From Porifericola rhodea (GTDB taxonomy: Bacteria; Bacteroidota; Bacteroidia; Cytophagales; Cyclobacteriaceae): a stretch of 64,000 nt of DNA. The notes under the pieces are model-generated. The model did not search any database, was not told the origin of the DNA, and saw nothing but the letters and a program-made list of their open reading frames with translations. How positions within the stretch are numbered: position 1 is the stretch's first letter; each line of letters starts with the position of its first letter. Position numbers and translations under genes: made by a program. The stretch covers positions 2,496,501 through 2,560,500 of the forward strand of contig NZ_CP119421.1 of the NCBI RefSeq assembly GCF_030506305.1, in the 5' to 3' direction. Shown here one piece after another: positions 35,596 through 44,681 of this stretch.

Positions 35596-36987
35596 ATGCG
35601 GATAACAAAATTACTTTATCATTTTAGACATGCCCTACAGGGCGATTATGACAACTACACTGCCGGAAGTATACGGCAGGCTATCTTTTATCTGGCGGTA
35701 CCCATGATTCTGGAGATGATTATGGAGTCACTCTTTGCTATAGTAGATATCTTTTTTGTGGGTAAACTAGGCGTTAATGCTGTAGCTACCGTAGGGCTGA
35801 CAGAGTCTGTAGTAACCATTGTTTACTCTATAGGGGTGGGTTTTAGCATGGCCGCCACCGCCGTAATTTCGCGTAGGGTAGGAGAGAAGCGTCTGGATAA
35901 GGCCGCTGCGGCAGCCTTTCAGGTAATCGTACTGGGAGCCATATTTTCGCTTACCATCAGCATATCAGGCTACATATATGGAGGCACAGTTTTAGAACTT
36001 ATGGGAGCCAGCCCCGCCGTGCTCAGTGAGGGCACCAGATATACGCAGATTATTTTTGCCGGTAACATCAGTATAATGCTGCTGTTTATTATCAATGGTG
36101 CTTTTCGGGGGGCTGGAAATGCAGCCATAGCCATGCGTACCCTCTGGTTGGCCAATGGTATCAACATTGTACTTGACCCACTCCTTATCTTTGGTATAGG
36201 TAACATACCTGGTATGGGTATAGAAGGTGCGGCCTGGGCAACTACCATAGGCAGAAGTATAGGTGTGTTGTTTCAGCTATACCATCTGGTAAAAGGTAGT
36301 ACACGTATAAATATTACTGCTCAGGCAGTGAAACTTCGGTGGAACACAGTAAAAAATATCATCAAGATTTCTTCTGGTGGTATGGGGCAGTTTTTGATTG
36401 ACTCGGCCAGCTGGATATTTCTGACAAGAATTGTGTCAGAGTTTGGTAGCGTAGCACTGGCAGGTTATACCATTGCCTTCCGTGTCGTAATGTTTACCTT
36501 ACTTCCTGCCTGGGGACTATCTAATGCTGCGGCCACCATGGTAGGGCAAAACCTGGGAGCTAAACTTCCTGAGCGAGCCGAGAAATCGGTCTGGTACACA
36601 GCACGCTACAATGTTTATTTTCTAGGGTTTGTATCCGTACTGTTTTTATTTACCGCAGATATATTCGTAAGCTGGTTCTCTGCGGATGAAGCGGTGGTAG
36701 CAGCAGGCGCTACTGCTTTAAAGATTTTCTGCCTGGGCTATATCTTTTTCGCCTTTGGTATGGTGATCGTGCAGGCTTTTAATGGAGCAGGAGATACTCG
36801 TACCCCTACCATTATTAATCTGGGGGTACTCTGGGTCTTTCAGTTGCCGCTTTCTTACCTTTTGGCCATACAGTATAACCTGGGAGAAATGGGGGTGTTT
36901 ATAACCATTGCTATCAGTCACTCACTGCATGCGCTGGTAAGCCTCTGGGTATTTAGAAAGGGCAAATGGAAGAATATGAAAGTTTAG
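35596..36987 (+). CDS. MATE-family multidrug efflux transporter
   Basis: 463 residues with about twelve membrane spans in two homologous halves. The first half has AIFYLAVPMILEMIMESLFAIVDIFFVG and VGFSMAATAVISRRVGEKR; the second has GQFLIDSASWIFLTR, AAATMVGQNLGAKLPERAE and QAFNGAGDTRTPT. MATE proteins export drugs or metabolites using Na+ or H+. It has a roughly 200-base leader with a palindrome, which suggests local regulation. The stop codon lies inside a terminator stem shared with the convergent gene. Confidence 0.93.
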   Translation: MRITKLLYHFRHALQGDYDNYTAGSIRQAIFYLAVPMILEMIMESLFAIVDIFFVGKLGVNAVATVGLTESVVTIVYSIGVGFSMAATAVISRRVGEKRLDKAAAAAFQVIVLGAIFSLTISISGYIYGGTVLELMGASPAVLSEGTRYTQIIFAGNISIMLLFIINGAFRGAGNAAIAMRTLWLANGINIVLDPLLIFGIGNIPGMGIEGAAWATTIGRSIGVLFQLYHLVKGSTRINITAQAVKLRWNTVKNIIKISSGGMGQFLIDSASWIFLTRIVSEFGSVALAGYTIAFRVVMFTLLPAWGLSNAAATMVGQNLGAKLPERAEKSVWYTARYNVYFLGFVSVLFLFTADIFVSWFSADEAVVAAGATALKIFCLGYIFFAFGMVIVQAFNGAGDTRTPTIINLGVLWVFQLPLSYLLAIQYNLGEMGVFITIAISHSLHALVSLWVFRKGKWKNMKV

Positions 36988-37005
36988 GCAGAAGCCTAAA
37001 CTTTC
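36978..37005. terminator. Shared palindromic terminator spanning both stop codons
   Basis: A perfect 12-bp stem (GAAAGTTTAGGC at 36978-36989 with GCCTAAACTTTC at 36994-37005) with a 4-base loop. It contains the MATE stop and the opposing acyl-CoA-dehydrogenase-like stop. U-tracts are short. Confidence 0.65.
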
Positions 37006-38105
37006 CCTGATTCAGCAAAACCTAAAGGAGAGAGCAGTATATGTTGAGATGCGGTATGCAAGTCGCGCCAGCAGCGGTTAAGCTCAGTCTCAGGATTGAG
37101 AATACTCATACCTGCCAGTGGGTAGAGCATTTCCGCTGATGTTCTTCCGGCTTGTGCAGCGTGTTTGGCAGCCAGGCTAATCTGTTGTAAAACATCCTGC
37201 GGAGGTGTACTACCACTTTCGCAGGCTTCCCATGCCTGTTGGGCAAGCATATACATCCATGCTCTGGCCGACTCCAACTGCCCTGCTGCCTGTGCCAGAG
37301 TATCCTGTACTTTTACGTTATCTTTGATGGCCTCTCCCTGCATACCTTTTTTGTAGGCTATTAAGCCTTTAATTTCGTCCAGAAAGTGGCAGCTCATGCC
37401 CGTAAGTTGCAGGCAGGTTGTAAGCTCGGCAAATTGCATGAAGGGAAAGCGATAGAGTGGTCCATTTTCGTAAGGCGAAGGTTTTAGCAGGTTGAATATT
37501 CTTTCTTCAGCTACTGTTACATCTTTAATTTCAAAGTCGTGACTGCTGGTAGCCTGTAAGCCATAAGAGTGCCAGGTGTCTTTAACTTCAACCTCATGGG
37601 GGAAGAAGATGAAGGAACGAAAATCTGGAGTGGAAGGGGCCTCACTCTGAATACGACAGTTTACCGTAAAGGCAGTAGCGTGTTGCGATCCGCTACCATA
37701 TTTCCAGCTACCTTCAATATTATAGCGCCCATCTGTTTTAGTAGCCACTCCTGATAAAGCGCCACTACCAGCTATACTGGCTTTAGGGTCAGTAAATACA
37801 CTTTGGCTCAGTTGAGGACGGATGTAAGCAGAGAATAAATTCGCTCCGGCGCCTAGGTTTACCGTCCAGCCGAGGCTACCATCTGCATAAGCCAGAGCTT
37901 CTAATTTTTGTAATGCATCAGGCAGATTCATTTCCAGACCCTGATATCGTTTAGGAATAAACAGACGAAGCCATTTCTGCTCATAAATAAGCTCCAGCTG
38001 AGTTGCAGTAAGCTTTTTTAGGGCTACCGCAGATGAAGCTTCTTTTCTGATGATTGCTATATGTTCTTTGCTAATAATATCTGAAGGGTGCTGCAAAAAT
38101 TTCAT
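36996..38105 (-). CDS. Acyl-CoA-dehydrogenase-fold flavoprotein
   Basis: 369 residues. The N-terminal helical part is followed by RLFIPKRYQGLEMNLPDAL and LEALAYADGSLGWTVNLGAG, then a beta domain with RYNIEGSWKYGSGSQHATAF (the GxW-xxSG segment typical of flavin-dependent monooxygenases of this fold). The C-terminal helices hold KVQDTLAQAAGQLESARAWM. It could be a true dehydrogenase or a reduced-flavin monooxygenase such as the HsaA/DszC type. The catalytic Glu of classical enzymes is not evident. Substrate is unknown. Confidence 0.78.
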   Translation of the reverse strand: MKFLQHPSDIISKEHIAIIRKEASSAVALKKLTATQLELIYEQKWLRLFIPKRYQGLEMNLPDALQKLEALAYADGSLGWTVNLGAGANLFSAYIRPQLSQSVFTDPKASIAGSGALSGVATKTDGRYNIEGSWKYGSGSQHATAFTVNCRIQSEAPSTPDFRSFIFFPHEVEVKDTWHSYGLQATSSHDFEIKDVTVAEERIFNLLKPSPYENGPLYRFPFMQFAELTTCLQLTGMSCHFLDEIKGLIAYKKGMQGEAIKDNVKVQDTLAQAAGQLESARAWMYMLAQQAWEACESGSTPPQDVLQQISLAAKHAAQAGRTSAEMLYPLAGMSILNPETELNRCWRDLHTASQHILLSPLGFAESGKV

Positions 38106-38234
38106 AAATGAAGTTCTCTAGGTTACTAAATGGTGCTATCCCTACACGGACGTATAGATAATACGCTAAGTAAACAAAGAAGCAGAGATTATGATAATGT
38201 ATTGCAGCTTTCCTCTAAAAATGAACTGACATGC

Positions 38235-38975
38235 CTAGGCCTTACCTGAAGGTTTAATCAGTATCTCATTAACATTTTCACGCGGATGGCTCTTTAGTGC
38301 ATAAATTATGGCACGGGCAATGTCTTCAGGCATTAGCTTGGGTTCATCTTCTCCCCAATCCTGGTCGTCTAATAGCTCCTGGTCAGTAATGCTTTCTCGG
38401 AGATTGGTTTCTACGGTGCCAGGCTCAATTGTAGTAATACGAATGCCATGCTCAGGAGTAAGTTCTTTACGCAGACCTTCAGACAAAGCGATTACTGCCG
38501 CCTTAGTAGCTCCATATACAGCACCGCCAGCATACATATTTCTTCCATCTATAGAGGAAATATTAACTATGTGTCCAGCCTGCTGCTCCAGCATGTAGGG
38601 GAGGGCTGCGTATACAGTTTTGAGTATGCCTTTAAGGTTAACGTCTACCATCTTCTCCCATTCCTCCAGATGGCGGTTTTTCATGTAAGAGAGAGGCATA
38701 ATGCCCGCATTGTTAATAAGAAAATCTATTCTGCCAAACTTATTTTTAGCCTGAGTTACCATTTGCTCTACCTGCTCAAGTTGGGTTACGTCAGTCTCTA
38801 CAATGATAGCTTCCTGCCCTCGTTGCTCTATTTGCTGCTGAAGATCCTGAAGCTTATCTGCGCTGCGTGCTGCCAGTACTACTTTGGCTTCTTCTTCTGC
38901 CAGCCGCAGGGCTGTAGCTTTACCAATACCACTGCTGGCGCCTGTAATCAGAGCTACTTTATTATTAATATCCAT
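38235..38975 (-). CDS. SDR-family oxidoreductase (classical type)
   Basis: 246 residues. It has the cofactor motif ALITGASSGIGKATAL, VLAARSADKLQDL (Arg after beta 2, favouring NADP), INNAGIMPLS, catalytic Ser in HIVNISSIDGRN, and YGATKAAV (YxxxK). This is a complete classical short-chain dehydrogenase. It converts an alcohol and a ketone; the substrate is not readable. It is preceded on the same strand by a porin-like gene 75 bases away. Confidence 0.93.
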   Translation of the reverse strand: MDINNKVALITGASSGIGKATALRLAEEEAKVVLAARSADKLQDLQQQIEQRGQEAIIVETDVTQLEQVEQMVTQAKNKFGRIDFLINNAGIMPLSYMKNRHLEEWEKMVDVNLKGILKTVYAALPYMLEQQAGHIVNISSIDGRNMYAGGAVYGATKAAVIALSEGLRKELTPEHGIRITTIEPGTVETNLRESITDQELLDDQDWGEDEPKLMPEDIARAIIYALKSHPRENVNEILIKPSGKA

Positions 38976-39050
38976 TATGTTGAAAAAATATGTGGTTAAA
39001 AAAAATGCTTTACCACTTTCTAACCCTAGCTGCTGTCACTTGTTTGGATA

Positions 39051-40154
39051 TCACCAGCGCCAGCCCTTTTCAATTTCCCACCCCATAGTAACCATCAACT
39101 CCCACCTCTGATTGTCAGGTTTTTCAGTATTAAAAATTTCTAGCTGATTGCTGGTTTGTAGGTAGCGGCTTTCCAGCCTGAGGTAGCTTTGCGGCATAGG
39201 GCGATACTCAGCACTTAACGTGAGTCCGTATAGCTCCAGTCCGTTTATACTACTGTCGGCTGTGGGGTATACCCCAGAAATAAAACCTTCAGGATCCTGA
39301 AAAATTTCACCTCTGGCAGTGAGAGCATATTGCGGATGAAACTGAAAGCGAAGTGTCGCCAGCGCGTTAAACATTACTGCTGTTGCATTAGAGTTACGCA
39401 GTTTCGAGTGAGTCTGTGTGCCAATATCTCCTCCTAAACTGAGGTGCCATAGAGGGGCTGCCTGCCAGTTAGCATACAGATTATGGTAGGTACGGTATTG
39501 CTTGGGGCTAAGCCCATCGGCACTTTCGCGACCAAAAAGATTGGTATAGGTAAGGCTGAGCTCATCAGAAAAATAATAGCTGGTGGCTATACCCACAGAC
39601 TTGGCGTCATTGGCATCCAGAAAGAAGTTGTATCCGCTAACCACCCAAAAAGCAAAGTCAAACTGCTCGCTTCCTTCATAAGCCAGTCGGGCACCACTCT
39701 GAAAGAAAGGTTCGTTATAGGTAGCTACAGCGGTAGAGCTGGTATTGTTATTTTTGGGTAGAAAACTTTCAGTTCCGATATGAGTAGCAAAAAAACCGGC
39801 ATCTAACCACCAATTATCCGCAAGGCGAATACCCATATTGGCTTCCTGTACCGCTCTAAACTCTTCGGACCAGGTAGCTTCGGCAATATCGCCATAGTGA
39901 ATGATTACATTACCCCTCACCCTGTCTGACTTATAGTGTACTCCCAACTGCGCTATGTTTAGCCCAAAGCGTTTGTCGCGTGGAGATACAGTAGTTACTT
40001 GCTGCAACTCATTGGGCGCAAGCTCGTCACTGAAGCTCGCAAAATACACATCTGAATAGGCTGAAATACTGATTTGCTGACTGCTATCCTGCTGGGCATA
40101 ACTAAATGGACTGATGAAAAGTAGAAAGAGAAGAAAAGCAATGAACCTCTGCAT
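39051..40154 (-). CDS. Outer-membrane beta-barrel porin-like protein (BBP2 family)
   Basis: 367 residues with a signal peptide (FIAFLLFLLFISPFSYAQQ). It matches putative beta-barrel porin-2: ISAYSDVYFASF near the N-terminus, FGLNIAQLGVHYKSDRVRGN, GDIAEATWSEEFRAVQEANM, and alternating strands such as YFSDELSLTYTNLFGRE. It ends with a strand WELMVTMGWEIEKGWRW, rich in terminal aromatics. It probably forms a passive channel in the outer membrane. Confidence 0.82.
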   Translation of the reverse strand: MQRFIAFLLFLLFISPFSYAQQDSSQQISISAYSDVYFASFSDELAPNELQQVTTVSPRDKRFGLNIAQLGVHYKSDRVRGNVIIHYGDIAEATWSEEFRAVQEANMGIRLADNWWLDAGFFATHIGTESFLPKNNNTSSTAVATYNEPFFQSGARLAYEGSEQFDFAFWVVSGYNFFLDANDAKSVGIATSYYFSDELSLTYTNLFGRESADGLSPKQYRTYHNLYANWQAAPLWHLSLGGDIGTQTHSKLRNSNATAVMFNALATLRFQFHPQYALTARGEIFQDPEGFISGVYPTADSSINGLELYGLTLSAEYRPMPQSYLRLESRYLQTSNQLEIFNTEKPDNQRWELMVTMGWEIEKGWRW

Positions 40155-40246
40155 AAGGTTAAAATTTACGAAGAAATAGTTTCGTACTTAACCTTAAGCT
40201 TATAAAGTTGTTAGCTTTTTTGTCTTTAGCTTTATACGATACGCAT

Positions 40247-42103
40247 TTATCCTATAGAACGAATATTTAAATTGAACTCGGCGTACTCACCATATACTGA
40301 ATTTACGTGTATGTCTCCCTGAATTTTTTGAAGACTTTTTTGAGCGATGTACAGCCCAAGTCCTGCACCGGTAGAGGCCGAAGTAGAACGGTAAAAAATT
40401 TCAAATATCTTGTCTAGCTGATCCTCTTTTATTCCGATTCCATTGTCTTTAAAAGAAATAGAGACTCCCTCTACTTTGCTGCTTACTTTTATCCAGAGAG
40501 TAGGATGTGCCTGATGAGGATTCTGGTAAGCAATAGCATTAGAAATAAGTACTTCAAACACAGTCTTGAGCCTTCTGCTGTCTGAGTAAAATTGAATATT
40601 ATCAGGGATATCCGTATATATTTTAATGCTTCGGTGCTTCTGGTGGGTACTCAGGTGTTGCAGTGCAGCTTTAATCAACTGATGAAAATCTACCAACCCG
40701 GCTTCTACCTGTAGTTTGTCGTTTTTGCTGTACTCTATGATTTCATGGATGGTGGTGTCCATTTTATGTGTACACAGCTTAATCACTTCCAGGGTCTTCG
40801 TTCGGGTTTCGTGGCTGCTATTATCCGTTTGGCTATGTTCAAACCCAGAAATTTGCAGCAAGCCCATAATGGTAGAAAGCGGTCCTCTCAGGTTGTGCGA
40901 AGCACTGTAAAGAAAGTGGTCAATCTCTTCGTTGGCGTGGTTCAGCTTTTTGTTAAGCATTCGTTCTCGCTGTAGGGCTAACTTAATCTTTCTATCATTC
41001 TGTTTACGTTGGGAGATGTCCCAGGCAGTAATCTGCATATAAATAGGCTGGTGGTTTTTGTCAAATTGTGACGCACACTTTAGCTCCATCCATATGTATT
41101 TGTTCAGTTTGTGCTTAAGCCTGAGTTCTACGGTAGTATTATGGTTCTTTTCCTGACAGGAAGAGATAAGATGCCTGAGCTTACTTACATCATAAGGGTG
41201 TACTAAAGAAAATATGCTTTCGTTTTTTATCTCCTCTTCTTCGTAACCCAAAGCTCTTTTGATAGAGGGGGTAGTATAGAATATGCTGTGGTCTTTTTTG
41301 CAGAACAGAATAATGTCGTAGAGGTTCTCTGTGACCAGCCAGAACTTATCTTCAGTTTCACGGAGCTTTTCGTAAACCAGATTGAAAGTGCTGGCCAGTT
41401 CTGAAAGTTCATGGTAGAGTCCCATCTTACCAGCAGACCTCATCCTTTGTTTATGAGTTTTTTTAAAGCTGATATTAAAGTCAAGAATGGGCTGTACAAT
41501 GTTGTAAGGGATTTTCTGTATAGCAAACCCAATAACAAAAACTACAAATGCGGCAATGGTTACAGAGTTAATTTTAGACTGATAGTAAAGGTTCTGAGTC
41601 AGTTTGTCTTTCTGCATAATCGCAGAATGGTTCGTGTGTATTATGCTGATACAGCGCTGAAATAAGATATCGTATTGCCACTGAAGCAGACCAAGGTATA
41701 AACCCTTACGTTCGTCTGAAGTATAAAATCGCTCAATATTAGTTTCAAAACTACAGTATAGCTTTTCAATTTTATTGTAGTTGTCTAGGGTTTCCTGGCT
41801 ATACATATTTCCCTCAAGTACCCTAAGGTGTGCTGCGCCTATTTGTCTCTCTTTATGCAATAAATCAAAGAGCCGGTTCTGGTCATACCCGCTACCAAAA
41901 CTAATCTTGGATAAAATCCTATCCATTTTGGTAATAGAGACAATCAGGGCTTCTGATGCTTTTACTACTTTATAATTTTCTTCCAGCAACTCAGAGGAGC
42001 TCTGCCCGACCCGACTGAGATAAAAAGATAGTGTACTTAGAACAATCAGGCACAGAAAAAAAACCAGCAATAGCGCCGAAGTAATCTGATATTTGATACT
42101 CAT
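40247..42103 (-). CDS. Membrane PAS-domain sensor histidine kinase
   Basis: 618 residues. TM1 is at about 7-29, a periplasmic four-helix-type region at 30-178, and TM2 at 179-196. A PAS domain (252-368) ends in the PAC-like MQITAWDISQRKQND. The HisKA motif is HFLYSASHNLRGPLSTIMG, with phospho-acceptor His403. The HATPase_c domain has NAIAYQNP (N-box), FKDNGIGIKEDQLDKIFEIF and STGAGLGLYIAQK. It has no receiver domain and no response regulator beside it, so it is an orphan kinase. The 305-base divergent region upstream carries a long inverted repeat. Confidence 0.95.
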   Translation of the reverse strand: MSIKYQITSALLLVFFLCLIVLSTLSFYLSRVGQSSSELLEENYKVVKASEALIVSITKMDRILSKISFGSGYDQNRLFDLLHKERQIGAAHLRVLEGNMYSQETLDNYNKIEKLYCSFETNIERFYTSDERKGLYLGLLQWQYDILFQRCISIIHTNHSAIMQKDKLTQNLYYQSKINSVTIAAFVVFVIGFAIQKIPYNIVQPILDFNISFKKTHKQRMRSAGKMGLYHELSELASTFNLVYEKLRETEDKFWLVTENLYDIILFCKKDHSIFYTTPSIKRALGYEEEEIKNESIFSLVHPYDVSKLRHLISSCQEKNHNTTVELRLKHKLNKYIWMELKCASQFDKNHQPIYMQITAWDISQRKQNDRKIKLALQRERMLNKKLNHANEEIDHFLYSASHNLRGPLSTIMGLLQISGFEHSQTDNSSHETRTKTLEVIKLCTHKMDTTIHEIIEYSKNDKLQVEAGLVDFHQLIKAALQHLSTHQKHRSIKIYTDIPDNIQFYSDSRRLKTVFEVLISNAIAYQNPHQAHPTLWIKVSSKVEGVSISFKDNGIGIKEDQLDKIFEIFYRSTSASTGAGLGLYIAQKSLQKIQGDIHVNSVYGEYAEFNLNIRSIG

Positions 42104-42408
42104 AGTAGGTAGAAGTTCGTACTGTAGATAGTTGTTGCATCGTAAAATCTCTTAATAAATTACAAAGAGAGTGCTAAATTTTAGGGAAATGGTAATAACC
42201 CTTATAAATAAAGTGCAAACTGTTGAATATTGAGTGCTGGCGCGGAAAGTAATTTGGAAAAATGACCGAATACAGACTTAAGTAAAATTGGCGGTTTATC
42301 AATTTGAGAAGTAATGGCCTGAGTTTTACCGTTTTAGTAGATTAAAGATTTGTCAGTACCACAATTTTTTCCAAATTATAGAACTAATCCAACCTAACTA
42401 TTCGTGCT
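42104..42408. other. Divergent intergenic region with a spaced inverted repeat
   Basis: 305 bases between the histidine kinase and amidohydrolase starts. AATTTGGAAAAAT (42251-42263) and ATTTTTTCCAAATT (42364-42377) are inverted copies differing by one T, about 100 bases apart, and may be operator half-sites. No open frame is seen. Confidence 0.4.
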
Positions 42409-43503
42409 ATGCTATACTACAGCTCTTTACTGCTGCTGCTTGTTTTTACGTTCTCTCCTTTTGCTTATGCCCAAAGTCCGGACACAACAAATAATCCTAA
42501 CTCTTTGCTTTTGAAAGATTACAGGCCTGAATCTATCTATAAGGGGGCTCAAACAGAGGTAAATAAAGCTAAGTTCCCCGTAATTGACATGCATACCCAC
42601 CCATATGTAAAGTCAGAAGTAGAACTTGATGCCTGGGTAAAGACAATGGATGAATTGAATATTGACAAATCAGTTATTCTAACTTATCAGAGTGGAGAGG
42701 CATTTGATTCATTATATCGTTTTTTTCAGAAGTATCCGGATCGTTTTATACTTTTTTGTGGCTTTGACTATACAGATTATGATAAGCCTGGTTTTTCTGA
42801 AAAAGCCGTGAAAGAGCTGGAACGGTGCTATAAATCCGGGGCCAGAGGAGTAGGTGAGTTAGGAGATAAGGGTAAAGGTTTATTTTACTCCAGACCTACG
42901 CGTGCTTATGGTATGCATATAGATGATGCCCGTATGGCTCCCTTGCTAAAAAAATGTGCCGAACTTAATATGCCCGTAAGTGTGCATGTGGCAGATCCAA
43001 TATGGATGTACCAGCCTATGAATGCCAAAAACGATGGGCTGATGAATGCTTACAGATGGCGCATTAAAGATCAGGAAAATGCGGTAAGCCATACAGGAAT
43101 GCTCAATATTCTAGAAAATGCCGTAAAAGCCCACCCTTCTACTACTTTTATCGCCTGTCACTTTGCCAATACCTCATATGATTTGTCGTTGCTGGGAGAC
43201 CTGTTTGATAAGTACCCTAACTTATATGCTGATATTTCGGCTCGCTTTGCAGAAACTGCGGCTATTCCGCGCACTGCGGCTCGTTTTTATACTAAATATG
43301 CTAACCGCTTAGTATACGGCTCAGATATGGGAACAGATAAGAAGATGTATAAAACTACCTTTAGAATATTAGAAAGTGAAGATGAGCATTTTTATGATCA
43401 TAGTATATCCAGTTACCATTGGGCGATGCACGGCTTCGGACTGAGTGAAGAGGTACTTAAACAGGTATATCAGGCCAATGCTCAGATGCTTCTGAAGAAG
43501 TAG
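42409..43503 (+). CDS. Exported amidohydrolase-family (amidohydrolase 2) protein
   Basis: 364 residues with a signal peptide (LYYSSLLLLLVFTFSPFAYAQ). The TIM-barrel metal motif is VIDMHTHPYVKSE. Later ligands are SVHVADP, FIACHFANTSYDL and LVYGSDMGTD, the usual Asp. Members of this branch are decarboxylases or hydrolases of lactones and carboxylates. A central HVADPIWMYQPM segment is typical of the secreted Bacteroidota group. It is probably periplasmic and the substrate is unknown. Confidence 0.88.
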   Translation: MLYYSSLLLLLVFTFSPFAYAQSPDTTNNPNSLLLKDYRPESIYKGAQTEVNKAKFPVIDMHTHPYVKSEVELDAWVKTMDELNIDKSVILTYQSGEAFDSLYRFFQKYPDRFILFCGFDYTDYDKPGFSEKAVKELERCYKSGARGVGELGDKGKGLFYSRPTRAYGMHIDDARMAPLLKKCAELNMPVSVHVADPIWMYQPMNAKNDGLMNAYRWRIKDQENAVSHTGMLNILENAVKAHPSTTFIACHFANTSYDLSLLGDLFDKYPNLYADISARFAETAAIPRTAARFYTKYANRLVYGSDMGTDKKMYKTTFRILESEDEHFYDHSISSYHWAMHGFGLSEEVLKQVYQANAQMLLKK

Positions 43504-43524
43504 ATCATACTTTTCTAACAAAAA

Positions 43525-43551
43525 AAGGGTGCAGCCTAAAGCTGACCCCTT
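43525..43551 (+). terminator. Imperfect hairpin after the amidohydrolase gene
   Basis: AAGGGTGCAGC / GCTGACCCCTT pair, with one internal 2-base mismatch, and are followed by a weak T-rich tract. It may also serve the convergent gene. Confidence 0.5.
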
Positions 43552-43607
43552 GTTATTATTTCTTCAATTTCATTTTCAGGTATATGTATAATTTGCTCGT
43601 TTAAAGC

Positions 43608-44396
43608 TTAGTCATTGACATATCTTAGCAACAAAACAGTACTTGAGATTGCTCCAAACAGCACACTAAGAATAGTGAATGTGTCTACATTGCTTCTGGT
43701 GTTTTTAGCCTTCATTGGCTGAACATAAATTACATCATTGGGTTGTAGGAAGTAAAACTTGGAAGACAAGACTTTTGGGTCTTTCAAATCTACCAACACT
43801 ACTTCTGAGCCAGCGTCGGTTTGACGGATCAGTGTAATATTTTCACGATTACCATATTGGGTAAGGTCGCCTGCCAGTCCCAGACCTTCCAGTATATTCG
43901 CCTGGTCATTATATATATAATAGTAGCCGGGCTCGTTAACCTCTCCAAGTACTGTAATCTTAAAGCTGGTTAGCTTAACAATTACTGTAGCAGTATTCAG
44001 GTACTCGCTGATATATTTAGAAATTACGCTCTGAGCCTCACCAACTGTGAGTCCACTCACTTTTATCGGACCTACTTCAGGCAAAATAATATTGCCTTCT
44101 TCATTGATGGAGTAACCATTAATATAAAAGCTGGCAGGGTTTAAGTTTAAGTTGCCATTTTCCGGATGAATGTTAAAATAAGAGGCGGATTCCTGATCCA
44201 GCGTTAAAATTCTAACAGACAATACATCACGAGGTTGCAGGCGATAGTTTTGCCTGGGGTTTAATATCTCTGTAGATACCTCAGTATTGAAGTTCGGGTC
44301 AGGAAAGTAAACTACCTTTTTATTTGGAATACAGGATGCTACTACCAATAGCAATAAAAAAATAGTAGGTAAGGATGTTAATTTCACCTGAAACAA
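43608..44396 (-). CDS. Polysaccharide export outer-membrane lipoprotein (Wza/OPX family)
   Basis: 262 residues with a lipobox (VVASC, Cys22). The poly-export domain has NYRLQPRDVLSVRI, GYSINEEGNIILPEVGPIKVSGLTV and the SLBB-type segment FKITVLGEVNEPGYYYI. FYFLQPNDVIYVQPMKA follows, and it ends with a C-terminal membrane helix (FTILSVLFGAISSTVLLL). It forms the outer-membrane channel for exopolysaccharide. No tyrosine autokinase, flippase or glycosyltransferase is next to it, so it is a solitary OPX gene. Confidence 0.93.
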   Translation of the reverse strand: MFQVKLTSLPTIFLLLLVVASCIPNKKVVYFPDPNFNTEVSTEILNPRQNYRLQPRDVLSVRILTLDQESASYFNIHPENGNLNLNPASFYINGYSINEEGNIILPEVGPIKVSGLTVGEAQSVISKYISEYLNTATVIVKLTSFKITVLGEVNEPGYYYIYNDQANILEGLGLAGDLTQYGNRENITLIRQTDAGSEVVLVDLKDPKVLSSKFYFLQPNDVIYVQPMKAKNTRSNVDTFTILSVLFGAISSTVLLLRYVND

Positions 44397-44610
44397 ATTT
44401 AAATGATGTAAGAAAAATCTAATAAAATTATTATTTCAACTACAAATTAAGGTAGGTATTTTACAATAAAAAAATCTATCCCAAAAAATATTGATTCAAT
44501 TAATAAGGAATTTCTATTCTTTTCAAATTTTTTAAAATAGCGATACTAAAAAAGACAGTTCCGAGATGTAATTAATGTACCGTTTGTACAGTTCAATGTA
44601 TATTAATAAA

Positions 44611-44643
44611 AAACTCTATCCATCATTAAGGTGAATAGAGTTT
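44611..44643 (-). terminator. Intrinsic terminator after the membrane SDR gene
   Basis: AAACTCTAT (44611-44619) pairs with ATAGAGTTT (44635-44643). An A-run on the plus strand at 44608-44613 gives the minus-strand U-tract. Confidence 0.7.
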
Positions 44644-44681
44644 AAGGAGTATACTGTTAAACCCAGCTTGGTAGCTGTATG

